DNA from: Chitinivibrio alkaliphilus ACht1
Lineage (GTDB): Bacteria > Fibrobacterota > Chitinivibrionia > Chitinivibrionales > Chitinivibrionaceae
Direction: 5' to 3'
Assembly (NCBI RefSeq): GCF_000474745.1
Contig: NZ_ASJR01000019.1
Span: forward strand, 1 to 38,800
DNA length: 38,800 nt
Shown here: positions 24,168 to 32,921 of the stretch, in pieces
Layout of the letters: each line of letters begins with the position of its first letter
Numbering within the stretch: position 1 is the stretch's first letter
Notes under the pieces: model-generated
Told to the model about the DNA's origin: nothing
The model's input: the letters and a program-made list of their open reading frames with translations, nothing else
The model's database searches: none
Translations under genes and position numbers: made by a program

Positions 24168-24608
24168 ATGAAACGGGGAAAGTCCGTGGCCGTTGAAACT
24201 GAGTGTTACGGTCTATTTGCGAAGTGGAGTAACCAATGTCGTGAACTCCCTCGATTCCTCAAATTTACCAAAACCATACCCGCTCGGGTAGAATCTGAAT
24301 TTGGCTATCTTCTCTATATCCGCGGGGGGAAGGGCACAGCCCTTGACTATCGAATTATCCACCCTCCCTTTTTAAATAGTAGCGGAGATATCACACCAGA
24401 TTTTGTCGGATCAATCCCAATACGAAGCAACGCTTTTCAGGCATACGTGGGCGACACCCTCTGGGAGCCCCTTGATGACAAGTGTGGCCCCTGGCGTATT
24501 ATCTCTCAGATTAAGGGTCGTGTTGTTGCAGATACGACCTTCACCGTTGTTTCTGAACCCACATTGTACGACGACCTTATCACACGTCATGCACGGGAAC
24601 ATCTGTAA
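24168..24608 (+). CDS. DUF3859-type protein of unknown function
   Basis: The 146-residue product has no signal peptide or membrane helix. The composition suggests a beta-sandwich: FGYLLYIRGGKGTALDYRII, IHPPFLNSSG, GDTLWEPLDDKCGPWRI and GRVVADTTFTVV. This order (ECYGLF, long beta middle, GPW, closing F-V-V) resembles the DUF3859 family, whose function I do not know. AGGAGG ends 3 bases before the ATG. A perfect 10-bp palindrome TGTCGCGACA (24150-24159) abuts the ribosome site and may be an operator. The gene is independent of the hcp operon because of the terminator. Confidence 0.7.
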   Translation: MKRGKSVAVETECYGLFAKWSNQCRELPRFLKFTKTIPARVESEFGYLLYIRGGKGTALDYRIIHPPFLNSSGDITPDFVGSIPIRSNAFQAYVGDTLWEPLDDKCGPWRIISQIKGRVVADTTFTVVSEPTLYDDLITRHAREHL

Positions 24609-24628
24609 CTCCAACTGAGCGATTCCCA

Positions 24629-24644
24629 TGTTTCACGTGAAACA
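24629..24644. promoter_or_regulatory. parS: parS centromere site 1
   Basis: TGTTTCACGTGAAACA is an exact match to the 16-bp parS consensus bound by ParB. It sits 56 bases ahead of mnmG and just upstream of its likely promoter. Confidence 0.95.
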
Positions 24645-24652
24645 CTTTATTT

Positions 24653-24680
24653 TTTACACGGAAATGATGTATTTTATAGC
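24653..24680 (+). promoter_or_regulatory. Candidate promoter of the mnmG-parB operon
   Basis: TTTACA (24653-24658) and TATAGC (24675-24680) are 16 bases apart. parS site 1 ends 8 bases before the -35, so ParB loading could affect this promoter. Confidence 0.4.
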
Positions 24681-24699
24681 AAATTAATGAATGAGGCTT

Positions 24700-26547
24700 A
24701 TGGAATACGATGTCGTAGTTATTGGTGGCGGCCATGCAGGTGTTGAGGCAAGTATCGCCTCGGCCCGAATGGGCTGTGCTACTCTCCTTATTACGGGCAA
24801 TGTAGACTATCTTGGAGAAATGTCCTGTAACCCCTCTGTGGGAGGGGTGGCAAAAGGCACTATTGTTCGGGAAATTGACGCCCTTGGTGGTGTCATGGGC
24901 CGTATTGCCGATGCAGCAGGTATTCAATTTCGCGTCCTCAACAAAAGCAAGGGCATTGCAGTACACGGCCTCCGCGCACAGGTCGACCGGTTTCGCTACC
25001 GCGACCTTGTTCGTGAAGCTGTTCTTGCATGCGATGGGCTCTCCCTTTTACAGGACATGGTTGTTGATCTTGCGCCAGAAGGCTCCTCGTGGCGTCTTTC
25101 CACGGAGTGCGGCACCACCGTGGTCGCAAAGCGCTGTGTGTTTACAGTGGGAACGTTTCTTGAAGGCTGTGCGCACATCGGTGCGCAAACAGTGTCGTGT
25201 GGACGCATGGGAGAGCGAGCCTCCACAGGACTAGCCCATCGTCTGGAACAGCTCGGCCTTCGCGCGGGCCGCCTAAAAACAGGAACCCCCGCGCGAGTAC
25301 ACCGCGATAGCATTGACTATTCTGCCTTGACCCCACAAAGGGGGGATACGACCCCGGTACCATTTAGCTATGCTACGAATAAACCACTCACCAATGACGC
25401 TCTCTGCTGGGAGCTCCGAACAAACTCAAAAACACACGAAATTATTCGAAACAACCTGCACCGCTCGCCCGTATATGGATTGCAGTCGGTACAGGGGGTT
25501 GGGCCGCGATATTGTCCATCTATTGAGGACAAGCTGGTTCGCTTTGGAGATCGTTCTGGCCACGGTTTGTTTTTAGAACCCGAAGGGAATGGTCGTCCTG
25601 AAATGTATGTGAGCGGCTTTTCCACGGGGCTTCCTGTTGCTGTGCAGGAGCAGATGCTGCGCAGCCTTTCGGGGTTTTCACAGGCCCGCATGATAAAGCC
25701 CGCCTATGCCATCGAGTATGTCTATTTTTGTCCCAACCAACTAAATCGAACCCTTGAATCCCGAGTACTTCCTGGAGTCTATTTTGCAGGGCAAATCAAT
25801 GGAACTTCCGGGTATGAAGAAGCGGCTGGACAAGGCTTGCTTGCAGGAATCAACGCTGCACAGGCTGTTCGTGGCAAAGAGCCACTTGTTCTCCGACGAG
25901 ACGAAGCATACCTTGGAGTTCTTGTGGACGACCTCGTGGTAAAAGGAACAGAAGAGCCCTATCGCATGTTTACCTCTCGCGCAGAATACCGACTTCTTCT
26001 GCGCTACGACACGTGTGATGAACGACTCATGCCCCTAGGGGTTGCCGTAGGCCTTGTATCTTCTGAGGTATATGCGTCTCGGCAGGCTGTGTGGGCGGAA
26101 AAGGAAAAGCTACGTACGCTCCTCGACTCTACCACAGTTGGAGCAGATGCAGCTGCATCGCACACCGGTGTGTCAATCACTCAAGGCGTGCGGGCCAGCG
26201 TGTTTCTTCGACGGCCCGAGGTGTCGTTGCTACCGGTTCTCGCGGCGTGCGGGCTATGCTCTTCTCAATATAGTTCTGAAGTGCGTGCCGGGGTAGAGGC
26301 AGATATAAAATATGCCGGGTTTGTTAAGAAACATCTTGAGGAAATTGCAAGAAATCAACGCATGGAGACCATGTGTATTCCTGCGGATATTTCCTATGCT
26401 GACATAACAGGACTTTTAACCGAGAGTCGCGAAAAATTGTCGCAGGTACAGCCGCAAACAATAGGGCAGGCCTCACGAGTGCCCGGAGTAACTCCTGCAG
26501 ATGTATCGGTTCTAATTATGTATATAACACAGTTGAATAAACAATAG
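24700..26547 (+). CDS. mnmG: tRNA U34 carboxymethylaminomethyl-modifying enzyme MnmG (GidA)
   Basis: MnmG, with MnmE, installs cmnm5U at the wobble base of several tRNAs using FAD. From ATG 24700 the protein has 615 residues. It shows the FAD-binding VVVIGGGHAGVEAS at the start, CNPSVGGVAKG (about 46-56), and GTFLEGCAHIG. LKTGTPARV (about 198-206), GQINGTSGYEEAAGQGLLAGI (about 364-384) and the C-terminal MnmE-contact region follow. An ATG nine bases upstream lacks a ribosome site. It opens the typical origin cluster with rsmG, parA and parB. Its stop codon abuts the second parS. Confidence 0.96.
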   Translation: MEYDVVVIGGGHAGVEASIASARMGCATLLITGNVDYLGEMSCNPSVGGVAKGTIVREIDALGGVMGRIADAAGIQFRVLNKSKGIAVHGLRAQVDRFRYRDLVREAVLACDGLSLLQDMVVDLAPEGSSWRLSTECGTTVVAKRCVFTVGTFLEGCAHIGAQTVSCGRMGERASTGLAHRLEQLGLRAGRLKTGTPARVHRDSIDYSALTPQRGDTTPVPFSYATNKPLTNDALCWELRTNSKTHEIIRNNLHRSPVYGLQSVQGVGPRYCPSIEDKLVRFGDRSGHGLFLEPEGNGRPEMYVSGFSTGLPVAVQEQMLRSLSGFSQARMIKPAYAIEYVYFCPNQLNRTLESRVLPGVYFAGQINGTSGYEEAAGQGLLAGINAAQAVRGKEPLVLRRDEAYLGVLVDDLVVKGTEEPYRMFTSRAEYRLLLRYDTCDERLMPLGVAVGLVSSEVYASRQAVWAEKEKLRTLLDSTTVGADAAASHTGVSITQGVRASVFLRRPEVSLLPVLAACGLCSSQYSSEVRAGVEADIKYAGFVKKHLEEIARNQRMETMCIPADISYADITGLLTESREKLSQVQPQTIGQASRVPGVTPADVSVLIMYITQLNKQ

Positions 26548-26563
26548 TGTTTCACGTGAAACA
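26548..26563. promoter_or_regulatory. parS: parS centromere site 2
   Basis: TGTTTCACGTGAAACA, identical to site 1, begins at the base after the mnmG stop and ends 12 bases before the rsmG ATG. The two sites are 1.9 kb apart. Confidence 0.95.
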
Positions 26564-26575
26564 TGGGGTGCAATT

Positions 26576-27241
26576 ATGGTAAAAGACTTAGAGCAGTATG
26601 TGAGCAGTGTGAAGGACGATTTTAAGCAAAAGGAGCTTGACTATCTCGGGTTGACCCCGGATGACAAGCAACATGATCAGATACTTACCTTTTTCTGTAA
26701 GCTCTATGAAGGAATTGAGCACGGACGTCTTACCGTGGGCGGCGACCGGGGGGACATATTCATAAAGCATTTTTGTGATTCCCTGCAACCACTCCTTCTT
26801 TTTGGGTTTGGAAAGGAATCACGCATGCTCGATCTCGATTGTGAAGCGGGGTTTCCCACAATTCCGACAGCAATATTTCGCCCAGACATGCAAATTGTCT
26901 CCTTGGCTGAGGCTGAGCAGGGGCAATTTCTTCGGGAAGTTATTGAAGCGTGTGAGTTGACCAACGTAACCGTAGTAGATAAGGTGCCCGGAAAAAAGAA
27001 ATTTGACTATGTTGTGCAACGCTCAAATAAGACCCTTCAGGATCTTACCCGGCGGGCCCGGGGAGTTGTTCGTGCTGAGGGACGAATCTATAGCTTTATG
27101 ACAGACAACTTTCATGAGGAATTAAGCGAAATTACCATGAATAAAGAGGAAGAGGGCGTTTCTGTTGTTGAAATAATTGATTATGATATTGCTGATAAGG
27201 TGCAGGACCTCAATCTTGTTGCCTTTGAACTGTATCGGTAA
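26576..27241 (+). CDS. rsmG: RsmG-like (GidB) 16S rRNA methyltransferase, degenerate SAM site
   Basis: Position (after mnmG, before parA), length (221 residues) and the fold blocks identify RsmG, which normally makes m7G527 in 16S rRNA. The SAM loop, however, reads LDLDCEAGFPTIPTAI (about residues 83-98) where relatives have LDVGSGAGFPGIPLAI-like, so two of three glycines are replaced. The usual SRAF/A motif appears as QRSNK (about 148-152). The frame is fully open and starts with GGGGTG ahead of the ATG, so it is expressed but may be weak or inactive as a methyltransferase. Confidence 0.8.
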   Translation: MVKDLEQYVSSVKDDFKQKELDYLGLTPDDKQHDQILTFFCKLYEGIEHGRLTVGGDRGDIFIKHFCDSLQPLLLFGFGKESRMLDLDCEAGFPTIPTAIFRPDMQIVSLAEAEQGQFLREVIEACELTNVTVVDKVPGKKKFDYVVQRSNKTLQDLTRRARGVVRAEGRIYSFMTDNFHEELSEITMNKEEEGVSVVEIIDYDIADKVQDLNLVAFELYR

Positions 27242-27262
27242 TAATTCTTCCGGGGGTATGGA

Positions 27263-28048
27263 GTGAAGGTTCTAGCAGTATCAAATCAGAAAGGTGGCGT
27301 GGGAAAAACAACCACAGCTATCAATCTTGCGGCCTGTCTTGGCGCATGTGAAAAAAAGACGCTTTTAATAGACATGGATTCTCAATGTAACAGCACAACC
27401 GGAATCGGCCTCGATAAAGAAGGGGACGGTTTCTCTTCCTATGAAGTACTAATGGGAACCTGCTCTGTGGAAGATGCGATCCAGCCTTCACCGGGCATTT
27501 CTTATTTAGATGTACTGCCCAGCAGTGTGAACCTTGCGGGGGTAGAGCTGGAGTTGGTGAGCGCCTTCTCCCGTGAGCGAAAGCTTGCAGGGGTTATCGA
27601 ACACGTATCCGATACATACGAATACATCATCGTCGATTCACCGCCCTCCCTTGGCCTTATCACCGTAAATATTCTCACTGCAGTGGATGCTGTTCTTATT
27701 CCAATTCAGTGTGAGTACTATGCCCTGGAGGGCTTAGCGGAACTCCTCAATACAATCCGTCTTGTGCAGAAAAAACTGAACCCCTCTCTCACCATTGAAG
27801 GGGTGCTTCTGACCATGTACGACGGACGACTCAACCTTTCTCGTCAAGTGGTGCAGGATGTGCGGAGCTATTTTAGCGGAAATGTCTTTGATACAATAAT
27901 ACCCCGTAATGTAAAACTCTCTGAGTCTCCCTCTTTTGGGAAGTCTATTATTGAATATGACGTAATGTCCCGCGGCGCCGTGGCCTATCGTGACTTAGCC
28001 AATGAAGTAATCAACAACACAACCCCTGTGCGGAAGGGGGAGCAGTGA
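27263..28048 (+). CDS. parA: Chromosome partition ATPase ParA (Soj)
   Basis: ParA forms DNA-bound ATP dimers that move ParB-parS complexes. The 261-residue protein begins at GTG 27263 (GGGGG upstream) with MKVLAVSNQKGGVGKTTTAI. The deviant Walker A KGGVGKTT is at residues 10-17, and IDMDSQCN and IVDSPPSLG are the Walker A' and B segments. It is of the short chromosomal type without an N-terminal regulatory domain. parB overlaps its stop by four bases (GTGA). Confidence 0.96.
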   Translation: MKVLAVSNQKGGVGKTTTAINLAACLGACEKKTLLIDMDSQCNSTTGIGLDKEGDGFSSYEVLMGTCSVEDAIQPSPGISYLDVLPSSVNLAGVELELVSAFSRERKLAGVIEHVSDTYEYIIVDSPPSLGLITVNILTAVDAVLIPIQCEYYALEGLAELLNTIRLVQKKLNPSLTIEGVLLTMYDGRLNLSRQVVQDVRSYFSGNVFDTIIPRNVKLSESPSFGKSIIEYDVMSRGAVAYRDLANEVINNTTPVRKGEQ

Positions 28049-28941
28049 GTACAAAAAAGCGAAAAGCCTTAGGACGTGGATTGGAGGACCTGTTTTCCGC
28101 CACGGGTTCCGATGTGCCGGAAGATACAACAGGAATTCACGGGCAGGAGGAAGAGATTCCTGTCTCAAAGATCGTAGTAAACCCTTTTCAACCACGTACC
28201 GACTTTGACGATACCGCCATTGTAGAGTTGGCCGAAAGCATTCGGCATCAAGGGCTCATTCAACCCATTGTGGTGCGTCGATCGGGAGAGGTGTACCAGA
28301 TTGTATCAGGAGAGCGACGATTTCGTGCCATGGGGCGGCTTGGGTGGGAACGGATTCCTGCCATTATTCGCACCTCCATTAGCGACCAAAAAATGCTTGA
28401 GATTGCCATCGTTGAGAATGTACAACGTGTTGATCTTAATGATATCGAAAAGGGAATCTCCTATAAACGGCTCCTTGAAGAGTGCGGGTTGTCACATAAA
28501 GAGCTTTCCGAACGAATCGGAAAAAGCCGCAGTGCCATAACAAACTGTATGCGCCTGCTAAAACTCCCCGCCTTTGTTCAGGATCTGGTGCGAAAATCAG
28601 AGATCTCCATGGGACATGCACGTGCCTTACTTTCCTTAGAACACGCAGAAGAACAAGTTGCCCTTGCCAAAGAAATTGTAGAAAAAGGGCTCTCAGTTCG
28701 GGCGGTTGAAGAGCGCGTTGCTGCAAACAAACAGAAACCCACCCCTGCAAAACGTTCTGCCTCAGCCCTGACAGAAACAGCGACTCACTGTGTAGAACAG
28801 TGGAAAGAGGCCTTCGGCTCATCCGTGTCTTTAAAAGAGCTCTCACAAGGGCGCGTGGCAGTGCAAGTAGTTTTTTCATCACAGGAAGAGTTTGCCCGTT
28901 CATCCCAGCAGATTACCAAGGCGTCCTCTCATGAAAAATAA
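28045..28941 (+). CDS. parB: Chromosome partition protein ParB (Spo0J)
   Basis: ParB is a CTP-dependent clamp that loads at parS. The 298 residues start at GTG 28045, overlapping parA. The N-terminal KKRKALGRGLEDLF is the ParA-contacting motif. The CTP-binding domain has PFQPRTDF, IRHQGLIQPIVVR and GERRFRAMGRLGW (about 90-102). The central helix-turn-helix ELSERIGKSRSAITNCMRLL (about 153-172) recognises parS. The C-terminal dimer domain covers about 245-295. Two perfect parS sites lie within 3.5 kb upstream. The 3' end overlaps the peptidase gene by 11 bases. Confidence 0.96.
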   Translation: MSTKKRKALGRGLEDLFSATGSDVPEDTTGIHGQEEEIPVSKIVVNPFQPRTDFDDTAIVELAESIRHQGLIQPIVVRRSGEVYQIVSGERRFRAMGRLGWERIPAIIRTSISDQKMLEIAIVENVQRVDLNDIEKGISYKRLLEECGLSHKELSERIGKSRSAITNCMRLLKLPAFVQDLVRKSEISMGHARALLSLEHAEEQVALAKEIVEKGLSVRAVEERVAANKQKPTPAKRSASALTETATHCVEQWKEAFGSSVSLKELSQGRVAVQVVFSSQEEFARSSQQITKASSHEK

Positions 28942-29683
28942 GACATATCACATACTCGTCTATGGAGACTCGGGGGAGCAACTCCGTTCCTATACCGTAA
29001 CAAAAGGACGGCTTCTTTTTGCCAAAACCGCCTTGGTACTCTACGGAGTGTTCCTCGCAACGCTGCTGCTGTATGTGTTTCTCCATGCAACAGACTTGCG
29101 ACATTATCGTGCTCATCGCTCCTACTATGACTCCTTAGCCTATGTTGATACTCGTATCGACTCCTTGGTTGGTCAGCTTATTGAAATAAATCGCTACTCA
29201 CAATATATTCGCATGGCAGCCCTTACTACGGGCGACTCCTTAATGCCAACCCTTGAAGAGTATTTTTCTGACGAAGAATTGATAAAAGAACTTTCCGCGG
29301 CCGGGATGGATACCGATTTTGAATATGTCCCCAGCTTGCGCCCCGTCATGGGCGCAGTAAGTCAGCATTTCTCTGAGGAACATCCTGCCATCGACATTTC
29401 AGCATCCCAAGGAGCCATGATACGAGCAACCGCATCAGGGGTGGTTGCTCGAAAATATTTTCATGAATATCTTGGAAATGTGATCGAAATAGATCATTCA
29501 AACGGTTACGTATCACTCTATGCACATTGCGAAAGCATTTTGGTTAATTTACGCAGCCGTGTAACCAAGGGAGACCCCATCGCCTTGGTGGGAAATACGG
29601 GAAAAGGCTCCCGCGGACCGCATTTGCATTTTGCCATTGAAAAAGACGGAACCCCCGTAGACCCAAAAAAGATGGTATTTTAA
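28931..29683 (+). CDS. Membrane-anchored M23 (LytM-type) peptidase
   Basis: The 250-residue protein begins at ATG 28931 inside the end of parB. One transmembrane helix covers about residues 29-51 (TALVLYGVFLATLLLYVFL), followed by a helical stalk (about 60-110) and a C-terminal M23 domain. Metal ligands are H and D in EEHPAIDIS and the H-x-H of GPHLHFAIEK; YAHCES supplies the catalytic histidine. Such enzymes cut peptidoglycan cross-links or act as activators. Neighbouring M23 and bactofilin genes are a known pair for curved or spiral cell shape, so a shape role is a reasonable inference. Confidence 0.88.
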   Translation: MKNKTYHILVYGDSGEQLRSYTVTKGRLLFAKTALVLYGVFLATLLLYVFLHATDLRHYRAHRSYYDSLAYVDTRIDSLVGQLIEINRYSQYIRMAALTTGDSLMPTLEEYFSDEELIKELSAAGMDTDFEYVPSLRPVMGAVSQHFSEEHPAIDISASQGAMIRATASGVVARKYFHEYLGNVIEIDHSNGYVSLYAHCESILVNLRSRVTKGDPIALVGNTGKGSRGPHLHFAIEKDGTPVDPKKMVF

Positions 29684-29710
29684 ATCCCCATAGACAAAAG
29701 AGAGGTTGAG

Positions 29711-30139
29711 GTGAGCAAAAAAATTGATTTTACAGTTGTTGGAAATGGAGCATCAATTACAGGTGAACTTGATGTTCCCCATGATGTCCGTATTGACGGT
29801 GTATTTAACGGCACTGTTCGCTGTGGAAGCACCATTACCGTTGGGACAGACGGTGTTGTTTCGGGAGAGATTTCTGCCATCAACGGAGAGATTGCGGGAA
29901 AAGTAGAAGGAAATGTCTCGTGCAGCAAAGCCTTAGAACTCAACGAAGGCGCCTCCATCGTCGGGGATGTCTCTGCAAAGGCACTCATTATCAATAAAGG
30001 CGGTGTTCTTCATGGGCGAAGCTCCATGCTCGATGAGAAAAATCAAAAGGGACAGAAAGAGCGCAGCAAGAATCGACCTGCAAAGAACGACGACGGACAG
30101 GCAAAACGAAAAGAGAACAGTGTAGAAATAGATTTATAA
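29711..30139 (+). CDS. Bactofilin
   Basis: The 142-residue protein has a central beta-helix (about 10-108) made of repeating short strands: GELDVPHDVRIDGVFNGTVR, STITVGTDGVVSGEISA, GEIAGKVEGNVSCS, NEGASIVGDVSA. This is the DUF583/bactofilin pattern. The C-terminal tail (about 108-142) is Lys/Asn/Gln-rich and disordered. The start is GTG 29711 with GAGAGG upstream. Bactofilins form nucleotide-free filaments that scaffold wall enzymes and, in myxobacteria, position ParABS components. Its place 28 bases after the M23 gene and 1.6 kb after parA is therefore meaningful. Confidence 0.92.
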   Translation: MSKKIDFTVVGNGASITGELDVPHDVRIDGVFNGTVRCGSTITVGTDGVVSGEISAINGEIAGKVEGNVSCSKALELNEGASIVGDVSAKALIINKGGVLHGRSSMLDEKNQKGQKERSKNRPAKNDDGQAKRKENSVEIDL

Positions 30140-30148
30140 GGAGATCTC

Positions 30149-31450
30149 ATGGATAGTATAAATATTGCAGTATTGGGAGCAGGCACAGTGGGCGGTGGCA
30201 CCATTAAGCTTTTGAATAAACAACTCTCTTTTTTCCAAAAGAAATTAGGCTTACCCCTTCGTTTAGCCTATGTTGCCGAAAAAAACACCTTTGCCCTTGA
30301 AGAGATCTCCCTGCCTGCAGATACAACCGTGGTGGAAGATGCAGAGATCGCCCTACGCGCAAAGGATGTTCACATTGTGGTTGAATTGATTGGCGGCACG
30401 GGAATTGCCCGAGAGTTAGTGCGTACAGCCCTCGAAGAGAAGAAGCACGTAGTTACGGCAAACAAGGCTCTTATTGCTCATCATGGTCCGGAATTGTTCA
30501 GCTTGGCTGAAAAGCAAGGCGTGTCTCTCTATTTTGAAGCATCTGTTGGCGGAGGAATGCCCACCATAAAAACAATTCGTGAAGCCTTAGTGGGAAATGA
30601 GATTCTTTCGGTTACCTCTATCATAAACGGCACTTGTAACTACATCCTTTCGGAGATGACTGAAAAAGGGGCCGATTTTAATAATACCCTTCGCGAAGCC
30701 CAACGCCTGGGATATGCGGAGGCAGACCCGACCCTCGATATTGAAGGAGGGGATACGGGACATAAAAACGCCATAATGGCATCCCTCCTTTTGGGAAAAT
30801 ATGTTTCCTACGACGATATGAAAATTGAAGGAATAAAGGGACTAACGGCAGAAGACATCGCCTTTGCCGGGCGTCTTGGATATGTTATCAAATTAGTAGG
30901 AATCATTAAAAAGCGTGCCGGAGAAAAATGCATTGATGCGCGAGTCCACCCGGTTATGCTGAGTAACGATCACATCTTAGCAAATGTATCGGACGTGCTC
31001 AATGCAGTACTTTTTGAAGGAGATGCGGTTGGTCCTGTCATGGTATATGGCCCCGGAGCAGGAGAAATGCCCACCGCCTCAGCAGTGGTGAGCGATATTG
31101 TTGATGTGGCACGAAACATTATGGCACAAGATGAAAAACGGATCCCCATGGGGTACTATACCGAGGCAAACAAAGCAACCATTACGGACGATGCAGAGAT
31201 AGAATCTCGATACTATCTCCGTTTTACCGTAAACAATAAACCCGGGGTCCTTGGGAAAATTGCAGACACCTTGGCGACACATGGTATTTCCATTGCGTCA
31301 GTAATGCAGGAAGAAAACGAGGTGAGCATTGTGTCAATTGTAATATTGACCTTCACCGCAACTGAAAAAAATGTTAAGGACGCTCTTCAAGAAATAGAGG
31401 CTTCGGAAGAAGTTGAAGCATATACACAACTTATTCGTATTGAGGATTAA
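30149..31450 (+). CDS. hom: Homoserine dehydrogenase
   Basis: The enzyme reduces aspartate semialdehyde to homoserine with NAD(P)H. The 433 residues show the N-terminal NAD-binding INIAVLGAGTVGGGTIKLL, the catalytic core (TANKALIAHHG, YFEASVGGGMPTIKTIRE, NGTCNYILSEM) and a C-terminal ACT domain (about 352-428, KPGVLGKIADTLATHGISIA). The ACT domain probably gives threonine feedback. AAGGAG precedes the ATG. thrC follows after 5 bases, so the two form a threonine operon; no homoserine kinase is next to them. Confidence 0.96.
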   Translation: MDSINIAVLGAGTVGGGTIKLLNKQLSFFQKKLGLPLRLAYVAEKNTFALEEISLPADTTVVEDAEIALRAKDVHIVVELIGGTGIARELVRTALEEKKHVVTANKALIAHHGPELFSLAEKQGVSLYFEASVGGGMPTIKTIREALVGNEILSVTSIINGTCNYILSEMTEKGADFNNTLREAQRLGYAEADPTLDIEGGDTGHKNAIMASLLLGKYVSYDDMKIEGIKGLTAEDIAFAGRLGYVIKLVGIIKKRAGEKCIDARVHPVMLSNDHILANVSDVLNAVLFEGDAVGPVMVYGPGAGEMPTASAVVSDIVDVARNIMAQDEKRIPMGYYTEANKATITDDAEIESRYYLRFTVNNKPGVLGKIADTLATHGISIASVMQEENEVSIVSIVILTFTATEKNVKDALQEIEASEEVEAYTQLIRIED

Positions 31451-31455
31451 TAGAT

Positions 31456-32790
31456 ATGGTGTATCTACAGGAGTTTGAAGGACAGGAACAAAAGCGCTAT
31501 TCCATAGATGAAATACGGTATCGAAGCGATTCCGGCAGGGTTCTTGAATGTGTCAATGAGCTCTCTCCTCTGACGGAGCAAAAAATTGCAGATCTTAAAA
31601 AGATCTGGGACACGCGGGCAGGTTCGTGGGATCCCCTCGACCGAAGCGGCGTGTGGCGGTATCGGGAATTTCTTCCCGCCCTGGCCCCCTTCGATTCAGT
31701 TGTGACGATGCCCGAGGGCAATACGCCAGTATACTCCATGCAACGCTGTGCCGCCTATACCGGTATGGAAACCTTACACGCTAAACATCAGGGAATGAAC
31801 CCAACGGGCTCTTTTAAAGATAATGGCATGACCTGTGCCGTATCCATGGCAAAGAAGCTGGGAGCCTCCATGGTAGCGTGTGCATCAACGGGAAACACCT
31901 CTGCTTCCATGGCAGCCTATGCCACCCGAGCTGGTATGAAGTCCGTTATATTTATTCCCGATGGACAAATTGCCTACGGCAAACTCTCTCAAGCCCTCGA
32001 TTTCGGTGGACACACCATTCAAATATCCGGTGATTTTGACATGGCCATGAAAATTGTGGAAGAAGTATGTATTCGTGAAAATATCTACCTCCTAAACTCT
32101 ATTAACCCCTTTCGCATAGAGGGGCAAAAAACAATAATGATCGAGTTGCTCCATCAGCTCAACTGGGAAATCCCCGACTGGGTTGTGGTTCCCGGGGGGA
32201 ATCTGGGAAACAACAGTGCCTTTGGAAAAGCCTTTGAAGAGCTGAAACGGGTCGGTCTTATTTCAAAAGTACCCCGTATCGCGGTTATACAGGCAGAGGG
32301 GGCAAACCCCTTGTATCAGTCATGGAAAAAAGAGGAGCAAGTGCTGACTCCCGTAGAAGCCCAGACTAGAGCAACAGCCATTAAAATAGGAAACCCCGTA
32401 AGTTTTGATAAGTCATGGTTTGCCTTACGTTCAACCAATGGCGTGGCAGAAGAAGTTTCTGAGGCAGAAATAGCCCAGGCAAAAGTGCATATTGGATACG
32501 ACGGAGTTGGCTCCGAGCCTGCCTCTGCAACTACCGTGGCAGGTGTTAAGAAGCTCGTGCAAAAGGGAGTTATTACACCTCAGGAGCGCGTCGTATGCAT
32601 TCTCACGGGCCATCTCTTAAAAGACCCAGACTATACCATCGAGTACCATCAGGATGAGCTCTATGCAGATCCACAGCGAACCACCGCTGTGACCGGCCAT
32701 GAAAAAATTGAAACGGGGCCATATCGAAATATGCCCGTTCAGCTCCCTGCTGATAGCGATGTAATTATACAACATCTGCAAAACCTGTAA
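31456..32790 (+). CDS. thrC: Threonine synthase
   Basis: ThrC converts O-phosphohomoserine to threonine with PLP. The 444-residue protein has the PLP lysine K121 in NPTGSFKDNGM. ACASTGNTSASMAAYATRAG binds the cofactor phosphate region, and VPGGNLGNNSAFGKAF is the second glycine-rich loop. The size and the long N-terminal part match the bacterial class without a fused domain. It is translationally close to hom. A weak hairpin follows the stop. Confidence 0.95.
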   Translation: MVYLQEFEGQEQKRYSIDEIRYRSDSGRVLECVNELSPLTEQKIADLKKIWDTRAGSWDPLDRSGVWRYREFLPALAPFDSVVTMPEGNTPVYSMQRCAAYTGMETLHAKHQGMNPTGSFKDNGMTCAVSMAKKLGASMVACASTGNTSASMAAYATRAGMKSVIFIPDGQIAYGKLSQALDFGGHTIQISGDFDMAMKIVEEVCIRENIYLLNSINPFRIEGQKTIMIELLHQLNWEIPDWVVVPGGNLGNNSAFGKAFEELKRVGLISKVPRIAVIQAEGANPLYQSWKKEEQVLTPVEAQTRATAIKIGNPVSFDKSWFALRSTNGVAEEVSEAEIAQAKVHIGYDGVGSEPASATTVAGVKKLVQKGVITPQERVVCILTGHLLKDPDYTIEYHQDELYADPQRTTAVTGHEKIETGPYRNMPVQLPADSDVIIQHLQNL

Positions 32791-32806
32791 AAAAAGTGCT
32801 CGAGAA

Positions 32807-32835
32807 ATGGTGTAAAAAGCGCCGTTTTTTACCAT
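32807..32835 (+). terminator. Weak hairpin after thrC
   Basis: ATGGT pairs with ACCAT, and after a two-base bulge AAAAA pairs with TTTTT around GCGCCGT. There is no T-run after the stem, so this could be a poor terminator or an attenuator between thrC and the aminotransferase. Confidence 0.3.
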
Positions 32836-32921
32836 AGCAATGCAAAGACATCGATACAGGGCCACATGTTCTATACAGGGATATTTGGCCCCTTCTAAGA
32901 AAGTGATACAGGAGAAGCTTT

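Noticed and set aside
32830-32900. GGGCCA ... TGGCCC pair before the aminotransferase
   Set aside because: The arms are only six bases with a loop of about twenty and no T-run; likely chance.
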